Origin: an uncultured Bacteroidales bacterium | GTDB lineage: Bacteria > Bacteroidota > Bacteroidia > Bacteroidales > P3 | DNA length: 5,371 bases | Assembly (NCBI GenBank): GCA_947097635.1 | Contig: CAMURW010000123.1 | Coordinates: forward strand, 1 to 5,371 | Reading direction: 5' to 3' | In this document: piece after piece, positions 1-5,251 of the stretch | Position numbering within the stretch: position 1 is the first letter of the stretch | Layout of the letters: each line of letters starts with the position of its first letter | Translations under genes and position numbers: made by a program | The notes under the pieces: model-generated | Databases searched by the model: none | Told to the model about the DNA's origin: nothing | Seen by the model: only the letters and a program-made list of their open reading frames with translations

Positions 1-797
1 TGATAACAACACTGGAAGAGATTGCTTCCCGATCGGAAGATTACGACTGTGTCTGCATCATAAGGGGCGGAGGCGGAGACATAGGACTGAACTGCTACAA
101 CGACTATACGCTGTGTCATGCCATTGCTACTTTCCCGCTGCCGGTGCTGACGGGCATAGGGCACAGTACGAACAGCACTATTGCCGAAGAGGTTTCCTAC
201 CGGAATTTCATCACTCCCACAGCCTTGGCAGATTTCTTCCTACAGCGTCTGAGTACCTTCGGCGACAGTTTGTACGATCTGAACAAGCACCTGAGGCAGC
301 ACTGCATACTCAGGCTGAAAGAGCAGGACAAGGAGCTGAACTTCCTGCAGAAAGGGCTGGACGACCGAGTGCATCGGCTGCTGCGCGACCAGAGGCAGCG
401 GCTGGAATATGCGCGACAGACCGTGGCAGACAACACGCAGCATAGGCTGCGTGACAACGGGAGGGAACTGGATTTCCTGATGCGAACCCTTGGTGCTGAC
501 AGCGGTAGCACGATATTGCGGCAACGCGGGTTGTTGGAGCACAGTGAAGAAAACATGTGCAACCTGGTGCAGGACAAACTGCAGAGAACCCGAAAAAGTC
601 TGAATAATATGCAGCAGATAGTAGTCGCCAACAACCCTCAGCGTCTGCTGAGCCTTGGTTATAGCATCACGCGCCACAAAGGCAATGTGGTGACGACGAG
701 AGGCGATGTGAATGCTGGCGACGAGTTGATGACGGAAATGAAAGATGGCATCATCATCTCTGTGGTGAAGAATGCCGACGTGCTTAATGACATATAG
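1..797 (+). CDS. xseA: Exonuclease VII large subunit, 3' part (5' end outside window)
   Basis: The reading frame is open from position 3 (bases 1-2 complete the previous codon) and ends at TAG 795-797, giving 264 visible residues. This is the C-terminal part, roughly 60%, of a protein usually 400-460 residues long. Exonuclease VII degrades single-stranded DNA from either end in the cytoplasm and acts in repair; this subunit carries the active site. Visible motifs are the RGGG motif at visible residues 21-24, the GIGHSTN motif near residues 51-57 (counterpart of GHETD in E. coli), and TPTALADFF shortly after. A long Arg/Leu/Gln-rich helical region follows, which is the coiled-coil part that binds XseB. 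The C-terminal segment (LLSLGYSITR, then GDELMTEMKDGIIISVV) matches the conserved family end. The GTG at 144 is only an internal valine. The Asp of GHETD is Asn here, which I believe is usual in Bacteroidota. xseB follows after 62 bp. Confidence 0.95.
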   Translation, partial: ITTLEEIASRSEDYDCVCIIRGGGGDIGLNCYNDYTLCHAIATFPLPVLTGIGHSTNSTIAEEVSYRNFITPTALADFFLQRLSTFGDSLYDLNKHLRQHCILRLKEQDKELNFLQKGLDDRVHRLLRDQRQRLEYARQTVADNTQHRLRDNGRELDFLMRTLGADSGSTILRQRGLLEHSEENMCNLVQDKLQRTRKSLNNMQQIVVANNPQRLLSLGYSITRHKGNVVTTRGDVNAGDELMTEMKDGIIISVVKNADVLNDI

Positions 798-859
798 TAT
801 TTCACCCCCAGACCCAGTCTAGAGACCTAGTACATTTAACTTAACCATCTACCACACCC

Positions 860-1069
860 ATGGATGAAGAAAAATTAACATACGAGACGGCATACGCGGA
901 ACTGAAGAGTATCATGTCCGAACTGGAAAGCGACGATGTGAGTGTAGACGTGCTCGCCGAGAAAGTGCAGCGGGCACTGCAACTGATAGAGTTCTGCAAG
1001 AAAAAACTTACAGTTGTGGAGAATGATGTCGCCAAGCTGCTTCACAACGAAAACGAGCAACAACCGTAA
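860..1069 (+). CDS. xseB: Exonuclease VII small subunit
   Basis: This encodes a 69-residue protein, a normal length for XseB. The small subunit binds in several copies to the long helices of XseA and is needed for active exonuclease VII, which digests single-stranded DNA in the cytoplasm. The family pattern is clear: LTYETAYAELKSIMSELES at the N-terminus, then a second amphipathic helix with VLAEKVQRALQLIEFCKKKL, and a charged C-terminal tail. The two helices fit the known helical hairpin fold. It starts at the ATG at 860 with no Shine-Dalgarno site, as is usual in Bacteroidota. It lies 62 bp after xseA on the same strand. The next gene begins 3 bp (GTG) or 21 bp (ATG) after its TAA stop at 1067-1069, so the three genes are probably co-transcribed. 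Confidence 0.94.
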   Translation: MDEEKLTYETAYAELKSIMSELESDDVSVDVLAEKVQRALQLIEFCKKKLTVVENDVAKLLHNENEQQP

Positions 1070-1090
1070 GCAGTGAAAACGCCGTCTCCA

Positions 1091-2239
1091 ATGGAAAATC
1101 ATCAGTTCTCTTTAGTAAGCAGGGCATTGGTAAAAGTCTGTGTGGTAGCTTCTATGTGTGTCATAATCTCGCTTGCAGTGTTCTGCAAACAGGTAGGCAA
1201 TGAGACATCACAACAGACCGATACCTTGAGTAAGCGACCCATGGGGATGACAATTTCGGGCAATGTGGTTGCTGCTGCGCTGAGTTTGGACAGCGTGATG
1301 CTGAAGGAAAAAGGGCAGCCCGTGCAGGTAGTTCACACAGCTGACTATACAGTTCGCATTGACAGATTGAGCGACGGATCGTATCGCTACAACTCTTGGA
1401 AGGCAGGCAAAGACCTCACCAGCACGCCCTATCGTGTGGTGGGTGAGGGACGTTACGACTTGCCGACGGATTCCTATTATTTTCACGACCGTGCACATAA
1501 AATCACCTGTATCGTTGGTAATCCCGATTTCAAAGGCGATGACGTGTATGTGATTGTGCGCCAGGGCAACACGGACGTGTATTACCAGAAGACCTTCCCT
1601 TTGTATGAAGAACCTGATACCAAGAGAGACGTTGCTTTCCGGCTGGTACGTACCAAGGAACATACCGTACGTATAGACAAAGTGTCGACGGGGGAATACC
1701 GCTATACTGCCTGGAAGACAGGTAAGCAGTTGACAGAACAGCCAGACCTACTGCTGGAATCTGGTATCTATGACAAAACCACGCGCAGTTTCTATTTCCA
1801 GACACCCAACAAAGCTTATACATATATTGTTGGCAACCCCGAGGGTAAGGAAAGAAACTTATACATTATCGTGCAGCACGAGGGCAAAACGATATCGCAA
1901 AATCCAGTGTTGGAGGTGGAGAATGGCAAAGCCACACAATCGCAGGGTAGCGCTGGCGACTTGAAACTGGTGAAGACCCCGGAGTATATTGTACGCATTT
2001 CCCGCAACGCAGAAGGTATATTGCTGTATACCGCCTGGAGCACAGGTGGCAGGATTACCGACAAGCCCACCCTCGAACTTTCCAATGGCCGCTACGACCA
2101 AACCACCGACTCCTATATCTTCCAGAACGACACAAAGACATATACTTACATCGTCGGCCACCCAGAGAAGAAGTCATCTGGTACTTATCTCGTAGTGAAG
2201 AAAGGTGGCAAGATAATCTACAACACGGAGTGCAAATAG
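1091..2239 (+). CDS. Unknown membrane-anchored or exported protein with three tandem domains
   Basis: I do not recognise a named family with certainty. The protein has 382 residues from the ATG at 1091; a GTG at 1073, in frame and 3 bp after xseB, would add six. I prefer the ATG because GTG starts are uncommon in this phylum. Residues 12-31 are hydrophobic after a short basic stretch (Arg11, Lys15), which fits a signal anchor or signal peptide. Cys32 follows the hydrophobic stretch, but Phe at -1 makes a lipobox unlikely. A linker of about 50 residues then leads to three copies of an 86-residue domain at about 81-166, 186-270 and 294-378. Each has VRI, an aromatic Y-x-x-W motif (YNSW, YTAW, YTAW), a Thr/Pro-containing loop, G-x-Y-D, an alternating aromatic strand, IV-G-N/H-P and a final hydrophobic strand with G/K. 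The alternating pattern suggests an all-beta fold outside the cytoplasm (inference). It lies in the xseA-xseB direction and may share their transcript. No catalytic motif is visible. Confidence 0.85.
   Translation: MENHQFSLVSRALVKVCVVASMCVIISLAVFCKQVGNETSQQTDTLSKRPMGMTISGNVVAAALSLDSVMLKEKGQPVQVVHTADYTVRIDRLSDGSYRYNSWKAGKDLTSTPYRVVGEGRYDLPTDSYYFHDRAHKITCIVGNPDFKGDDVYVIVRQGNTDVYYQKTFPLYEEPDTKRDVAFRLVRTKEHTVRIDKVSTGEYRYTAWKTGKQLTEQPDLLLESGIYDKTTRSFYFQTPNKAYTYIVGNPEGKERNLYIIVQHEGKTISQNPVLEVENGKATQSQGSAGDLKLVKTPEYIVRISRNAEGILLYTAWSTGGRITDKPTLELSNGRYDQTTDSYIFQNDTKTYTYIVGHPEKKSSGTYLVVKKGGKIIYNTECK
1331..2224 (+). repeat. Three tandem protein-domain repeats in the unknown gene
   Basis: The copies lie at about 1331-1588, 1646-1900 and 1970-2224, encode 85-86 residues each, and are spaced 105 and 108 codons apart. 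Anchors line up in all three: VRID/VRID/VRIS, YNSW/YTAW/YTAW, GRYD/GIYD/GRYD, YYF/YYF/YIF, and IVGNP/IVGNP/IVGHP. Copies 2 and 3 look closest to each other. The copies are clearly related as protein but have drifted at the DNA level, so this is an old domain duplication and not a recent or recombining DNA repeat. Confidence 0.9.
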
Positions 2240-2249
2240 ACATTTGAGG

Positions 2250-2264
2250 TTTCGGCTGCCGAAA
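2250..2264. terminator. Small inverted repeat between convergent genes, possible terminator
   Basis: TTTCGG, a 3-base loop CTG, and CCGAAA form a perfect 6-bp stem in the 35-bp gap between the stop codons of the triple-repeat gene (+) and the C-S lyase gene (-). The position fits a bidirectional terminator. No continuous T-run follows on either strand (the + side has only TGTTTCATTT about 6 bases later), so its termination role is inference. Confidence 0.4.
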
Positions 2265-2274
2265 GACTACTGTT

Positions 2275-3492
2275 TCATTTCAGCACTTTCGCTATGCGCG
2301 TCAAACCCTTGTTGAGTGTGGCTTTGGGGCAGCCAAAGTTGAGACGAAAGTGACAGGCGTAGGCATCGCCGCCAAAGGTGGTGCCGTCGTTCAGTGCCAC
2401 CTGACCTTCGTTCAACAGTTTGTCGCGCAATTGTCGGTGCGTCATACCATAGTCGCTGAAGTCCATCCAAATCTGGAAACTAGCCTCTGGCCACATCGCT
2501 TTCGCTTTGGGCAGGCTTTGTGCGAAGAATCCTTTCATGAACTCCACATTCTTGTGCAGATAGTCCAGCAGCTGGTTGAGCCATTCTTCGCCTTGCGGCG
2601 TGAAGGCGGCGGTGGCAGCAGTATAGGCAAACACGTTACCTCCTGCCACTCCGAGGGCATCGAGATACTGGTTGAAGAAACGATGACGCAATTCATTGTT
2701 TGCGCAGTAACACACACTGCTGCTGAGTCCTGCGATGTTGAATGTTTTGCTGGGGGCAATGAAAGTGAAGCTGTGCTGTTTGGCTGCCTCGTTCACAGTG
2801 CTGTAACTGGTGTGCTTGTAGCCTGGGAGGGTGAGGTCGGCGTGTATCTCGTCGGCGATTACCAATAAGTGTTCCTGCTCGCATATTTCTGCCACCTGTG
2901 CCAGTTCCTCTTTCGTCCACACTATGCCTCCGGGATTGTGGGGATTGCTGAGGATAAACACCTTGCAGCCTTTCGCGGCCTTTCGGAACGCGTCGAAGTT
3001 TATGACAAAACGCCCCTCCCTCAATGTCATGGGACAGTGCATCAGTTCTCGTCGGCTGCCCTGCGGCAGATGTAGGAAAGGAGGGTAGACGGGCGTAGTA
3101 ACCAACACTTTGTCGCCCTGTTGGGTGAAAGCCTGTAGCACATAGGCGATACCAGCCACTATGCCAGGGATGAAATGCAGCTCCTGCCGCTGCGCCTTTA
3201 TGGGGTAGTGATGTGCAAGCCACCATTCTACAGTGTTCCAGTAGCTATCGTCGCCAAAGGTATATCCCAGTACTTCGTGCCAGGCACGTTGACGTATGGC
3301 GTGCATCACAAAATCGGGAGTACGGAAGTCCATGTCTGCTACCCACATCGGCAGCAGTTCTTTGCCTTCTTCTTTGGCTTTTTGCCATTCCAGAGTAGTA
3401 GGGGAGGGAAGACCGAAAGCTTCGTACACGCCATCGTGTTTGAAACAGGCGGTGTCGTGCCGCGTGATGATTTCATCGAAATTGTATTTCAT
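2275..3492 (-). CDS. patB: MalY/PatB-family PLP-dependent C-S lyase (putative cystathionine beta-lyase)
   Basis: This encodes 405 residues of a fold-type I aminotransferase-like enzyme. The start is the ATG at 3492-3490, since MKYNFDEIITR is the normal family N-terminus; an upstream in-frame TTG at 3528 adds only low-complexity A/T-rich codons. Family members cleave the C-S bond of cystathionine or cysteine-like substrates to pyruvate, ammonia and a thiol, in the cytoplasm, as part of methionine or sulfur metabolism. Visible landmarks are WVADMDF near residue 50, TPVYPPF with the ring-stacking Tyr136, SNPHNPGG at 182-189, ADEIHADL with PLP-pyridine-binding Asp214, APSKTFN with the Schiff-base Lys249, and FRLNFG with the substrate carboxylate-binding Arg383. 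All key residues are present, so it should be active. E. coli MalY also represses the maltose activator MalT, but no mal genes are near. It is transcribed alone, away from the atp genes. I found no convincing -7 element upstream on this strand. Confidence 0.93.
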   Translation of the reverse strand: MKYNFDEIITRHDTACFKHDGVYEAFGLPSPTTLEWQKAKEEGKELLPMWVADMDFRTPDFVMHAIRQRAWHEVLGYTFGDDSYWNTVEWWLAHHYPIKAQRQELHFIPGIVAGIAYVLQAFTQQGDKVLVTTPVYPPFLHLPQGSRRELMHCPMTLREGRFVINFDAFRKAAKGCKVFILSNPHNPGGIVWTKEELAQVAEICEQEHLLVIADEIHADLTLPGYKHTSYSTVNEAAKQHSFTFIAPSKTFNIAGLSSSVCYCANNELRHRFFNQYLDALGVAGGNVFAYTAATAAFTPQGEEWLNQLLDYLHKNVEFMKGFFAQSLPKAKAMWPEASFQIWMDFSDYGMTHRQLRDKLLNEGQVALNDGTTFGGDAYACHFRLNFGCPKATLNKGLTRIAKVLK

Positions 3493-3654
3493 ATTTTCAT
3501 ATTGTGTATATTTTATTGTTTCATCCAATGTTTTTTCGTTGTTGTGGACGATAAGGATTTAATATTAACAAAAAAAAATCTTTTTTATTTTGTTTGTTAT
3601 CAGTTGCTTTTTCGTCTTCCGATGAGATTTTGTTGGAAAAAAGCGGTAAAAATA

Positions 3655-3684
3655 CTGTAAATACAATTTTTTTTCATATCTTTG
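3655..3684 (+). promoter_or_regulatory. Bacteroidota-type promoter for the atpE cluster
   Basis: TATCTTTG at 3677-3684 matches the Bacteroidota -7 consensus TAnnTTTG exactly and is preceded by a T8 run. At the right distance (19 bp) the -33 position holds only CTG/ACTG near 3654-3657, a weak match to TTTG. Transcription should start around 3688-3692, giving a leader of about 90 nt before the atpE ATG at 3782. The start site is inferred from the consensus. Confidence 0.75.
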
Positions 3685-3693
3685 CCGGTCGAA

Positions 3694-3753
3694 ATGGAGT
3701 TCGTCTTTTTTCGTAACATGCTATGTTTCGCTGAGTTAATGTGTAAACACTAA
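3694..3753 (+). other. Possible 19-codon leader ORF upstream of atpE
   Basis: An ATG at 3694 opens a 19-codon frame ending at TAA 3751-3753, entirely within the predicted atpE leader and 28 bp before the atpE start. The peptide is rich in hydrophobic and aromatic residues and contains two Cys. It begins only a few bases after the expected transcription start. A frame this short can occur by chance and no ribosome-binding signal supports it. Confidence 0.15.
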
Positions 3754-3781
3754 TTTAAAACACACAATAAACTAAACTGTT

Positions 3782-4039
3782 ATGACTTCATTATTGATTC
3801 TTCTACAGGCTGCTGCAAACCTTGCTTGGGGTTATGCAGGTGCAGCCATCGGTGCTGGTCTCACCACTATTGGTGCTGGTATCGGTATCGGTAAAATCGG
3901 TCAAGGTGCTATGGAAGGCGTGGCTCGTCAACCCGAGGCAGGCTCTTTCATCCGTTCCAGCATGATTATTGCCGCTGCTCTGGTTGAAGGTGTTGCCTTC
4001 TTCGCAGTGGTGGTTTGCTTGATTATCGCAATCAAGTAA
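3782..4039 (+). CDS. atpE: F-type ATP synthase subunit c
   Basis: This 85-residue protein forms the membrane c-ring that turns as ions pass through FO. Helix 1 (about residues 9-44) carries the glycine-rich packing motif GAGIGIGKIGQG. The polar loop is ARQPEAG, with Arg49-Gln50-Pro51, which contacts the gamma/epsilon shaft. Helix 2 (about 59-84) carries the ion-binding carboxylate Glu69 in AALVEGVAFF. Aligned with the Na+-binding c-ring of Ilyobacter, the Na+ ligand positions hold Ile36, Gly70 and Phe74 instead of Gln, Ser and Tyr, so proton coupling is expected (inference). It is the first gene of the visible cluster, with its own promoter. atpB, normally next to it, is not upstream. It is followed by a 129-bp gap with a hairpin, unusually large compared with the 6-15 bp between the next genes. 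There is no Shine-Dalgarno site; the leader before the ATG is A-rich. Confidence 0.97.
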   Translation: MTSLLILLQAAANLAWGYAGAAIGAGLTTIGAGIGIGKIGQGAMEGVARQPEAGSFIRSSMIIAAALVEGVAFFAVVVCLIIAIK

Positions 4040-4059
4040 GCCCACAGCAATCAAGTAAG
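4028..4059 (+). repeat. 13-bp direct repeat across the atpE stop codon
   Basis: GCAATCAAGTAAG occurs at 4028-4040, covering the last atpE codons and stop, and again at 4047-4059, with a period of 19 bp. The second copy lies outside the gene in a different frame. It looks like a small tandem duplication of the gene end. Confidence 0.85.
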
Positions 4060-4104
4060 GAAAAGAGCTGGAAGGCGATTGGCTCATGGCTCTTTTCTAT
4101 TTTT
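4059..4104 (+). terminator. Hairpin with T-run after atpE, possible attenuator
   Basis: AAAAGAGC (4061-4068) pairs perfectly with GCTCTTTT (4089-4096). G4060-C4097 and G-U pairs extend the stem on both sides, leaving a loop of about 18-20 nt. TATTTTT (4098-4104) follows. The loop also contains GGCTC at 4081-4085, which could pair with GAGC as a weaker alternative. The shape resembles an intrinsic terminator. As atpF, atpH and atpA lie downstream on the same strand, a leaky terminator or 3'-end stabiliser of atpE mRNA is the likeliest role (inference). Confidence 0.55.
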
Positions 4105-4141
4105 ATGACACAATACATAGCAGGGTTCGAGGTCAGTTTCT

Positions 4142-4149
4142 TAACCTTG
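4142..4149 (+). promoter_or_regulatory. Possible weak internal promoter before atpF
   Basis: TAACCTTG differs at one position from the Bacteroidota -7 consensus TAnnTTTG, is followed by CA as in many promoters of this phylum, and lies 19 bp before the atpF ATG, downstream of the hairpin. No TTTG is seen at the -33 distance. It could re-initiate transcription of atpF-atpH-atpA, but a chance match is quite possible. Confidence 0.28.
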
Positions 4150-4168
4150 CACGTTAAACAAATATTTT

Positions 4169-4669
4169 ATGAATAATCCTTTGATAAGCCCCGGCTTGGG
4201 TGTTTTTGTGTGGATGCTCGTGGCATTTGGCGTGCTCGTGTTTATCCTCGCCAAGTTTGGTTGGCCCGTGGTGTTGAAAACACTCAACGAACGTGAGAAG
4301 GCTGTCAACGATGCCCTTAACGCCGCAGACAAGGCACGCGAGGAGATGAGGCATCTCCAGGCACATAACGAGGACTTGCTGCGCGAAGCCAAGGCGGAAC
4401 GCGACGCCATGCTGCGCAATGCCCGCGAGACCAGTGAACAGATTATCGAAGACGCACGCGGCAGAGCAACGGAAGAAGCCGATCGCATCGTGGCATCGGC
4501 ACGCGAAAGCATAAAATATGAGAAGCTGAAGGCTATGCACGACCTCAAAAACGAGATTGCCAACCTTAGCATCGAGATTGCAGAAAAACTTATCAAGACC
4601 GAACTCGGAGACAAACAGAAAGCTAATGCGCTTATACAACGTGAGCTGGAAGACGCGCACCTTAACTAA
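4169..4669 (+). CDS. atpF: F-type ATP synthase subunit b
   Basis: This 166-residue protein, normal in length for subunit b, is the peripheral stalk that holds the F1 head still against the turning rotor. A single membrane helix lies at about residues 9-30 (GLGVFVWMLVAFGVLVFILA), ending in the typical KFGWPVV motif. The rest is a long, highly charged, Ala/Glu/Arg/Lys-rich helix from about 36 to 140 (LNEREKAVNDALNAADKARE) that should form the right-handed coiled-coil dimer. The C-terminal part (IANLSIEIAEKLIKTEL) is the family's segment that contacts subunit delta. The start is the ATG at 4169, preceded by the A/T-rich AAATATTTT and no Shine-Dalgarno site. It ends 6 bp before atpH. Only one b gene is seen in the window, so the stalk is presumably a homodimer. 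Confidence 0.96.
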   Translation: MNNPLISPGLGVFVWMLVAFGVLVFILAKFGWPVVLKTLNEREKAVNDALNAADKAREEMRHLQAHNEDLLREAKAERDAMLRNARETSEQIIEDARGRATEEADRIVASARESIKYEKLKAMHDLKNEIANLSIEIAEKLIKTELGDKQKANALIQRELEDAHLN

Positions 4670-4675
4670 CAAGCG

Positions 4676-5236
4676 ATGATGAAAGGTTATCGAATAAATG
4701 TCAACTACGCCAAGGCATTGTTCTTGCTGGCAGAGGAGTTGCGCAAGACGGATGCCGTGATGGAGGATATAAAGCTTGTGCATCAGGTGTGCTGCGAGAA
4801 TCATTTGCTTAATGTAATGCTAGAAAACCCTACCATCTGCGAGGCTAAGAAAGTGGCCGTCGTGCAAGACCTTTTCAAGAACCACGTAACTGATGTCACT
4901 GCTGCCTTTCTGGCGTTTGTCACCAAGAAACGTCGCACCATCAACCTCAGGGGTATCAGCGATGCCTATATGAATATGTATCGCGATAAGCGCAATATCG
5001 TGCTGACGGAAGTTGTGACGGCCGAAGAAGTGCCGCAGGCGTTGATAGACGTACTACGTGAGAAAGTGGCACTCCACACTCACAAGAATGTTGAGGTGAG
5101 CAACCGTGTGGATTCCCGCATGCTTGGTGGCTTCTGTCTGACGTACGACAACAACATGTACGATGCACGTTTGCGCACCAAAGTGACCAAACTGCGTAAG
5201 GAGTTCAGCAAAAATATTTACGAAAAGAAATTATAA
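4676..5236 (+). CDS. atpH: F-type ATP synthase subunit delta
   Basis: This 186-residue protein, typical in length for delta (OSCP family), sits on top of the F1 head and joins it to the b stalk. The N-terminal helical bundle begins NVNYAKALFLLAEE, matching the family's YA-x-A-L-x-x-x-A pattern. The C-terminal segment MLGGFCLTYDNNMYDARLR, then TKVTKLRKEF, matches the diagnostic signature of the family (I-G-G-F, then Y-D-A/S-x-R, then L-R). Two consecutive ATG codons at 4676 and 4679 could both serve as start; the difference is one residue. It lies 6 bp after atpF and 15 bp before atpA, so the three are tightly co-transcribed. No Shine-Dalgarno site is present. Nothing looks truncated or shifted. 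Confidence 0.96.
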   Translation: MMKGYRINVNYAKALFLLAEELRKTDAVMEDIKLVHQVCCENHLLNVMLENPTICEAKKVAVVQDLFKNHVTDVTAAFLAFVTKKRRTINLRGISDAYMNMYRDKRNIVLTEVVTAEEVPQALIDVLREKVALHTHKNVEVSNRVDSRMLGGFCLTYDNNMYDARLRTKVTKLRKEFSKNIYEKKL

Positions 5237-5251
5237 ATCCATACATTACCT

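Larger units (their letters stand above)
3493..3781. other. A/T-rich divergent intergenic region
   Basis: This 289-bp region separates the divergent C-S lyase gene and atpE and holds no convincing protein gene. It contains an A9 tract at 3570-3578 followed after TC by T6 and, after one A, T4. A second T-rich stretch runs directly into the atp promoter at 3667-3674. The remaining sequence from about 3690 to 3781 should be the untranslated leader of atpE. Its base composition is much lower in GC than the flanking genes. Confidence 0.8.

Noticed and set aside
197..677. Long open frames on the - strand opposite xseA
   Set aside because: They are antisense to a well-conserved coding region, have low-complexity Ser/Arg/Cys or Gln/Val-rich composition, and resemble no family.
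144..797. A separate short gene starting at GTG 144
   Set aside because: The frame is open upstream to the window edge and the residues before 144 carry the conserved XseA RGGG region, so 144 is an internal Val codon.
831..838. TACATTTA before xseB as a -7 promoter element
   Set aside because: It lacks the final G of TAnnTTTG, no -33 match is visible, and xseB is 62 bp behind xseA on the same strand, so co-transcription is simpler.
1172..1189. Lipoprotein signal ending at Cys32 of the triple-repeat protein
   Set aside because: The residues before the Cys are A-V-F; Phe at -1 does not fit the lipobox, so a signal anchor or ordinary signal peptide is more likely.
2350..2868. 172-codon + strand frame opposite the C-S lyase gene
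   Set aside because: The opposite strand encodes a complete enzyme with all catalytic residues; this frame is a shadow with no recognisable motif.
3493..3528. TTG-initiated N-terminal extension of the C-S lyase
   Set aside because: The extra 12 residues come from A/T-rich intergenic sequence, TTG is a rare start, and the ATG at 3492 gives the standard family N-terminus.
3690..3711. Hairpin CGAA/TTCG followed by a T-run in the atpE leader as a terminator
   Set aside because: The stem is only 4 bp and sits right at the expected transcription start, so it is too weak and too early to terminate.
4154..4804. 216-codon - strand frame opposite atpF and atpH
   Set aside because: It crosses two clear ATP synthase genes on the other strand and matches nothing recognisable.
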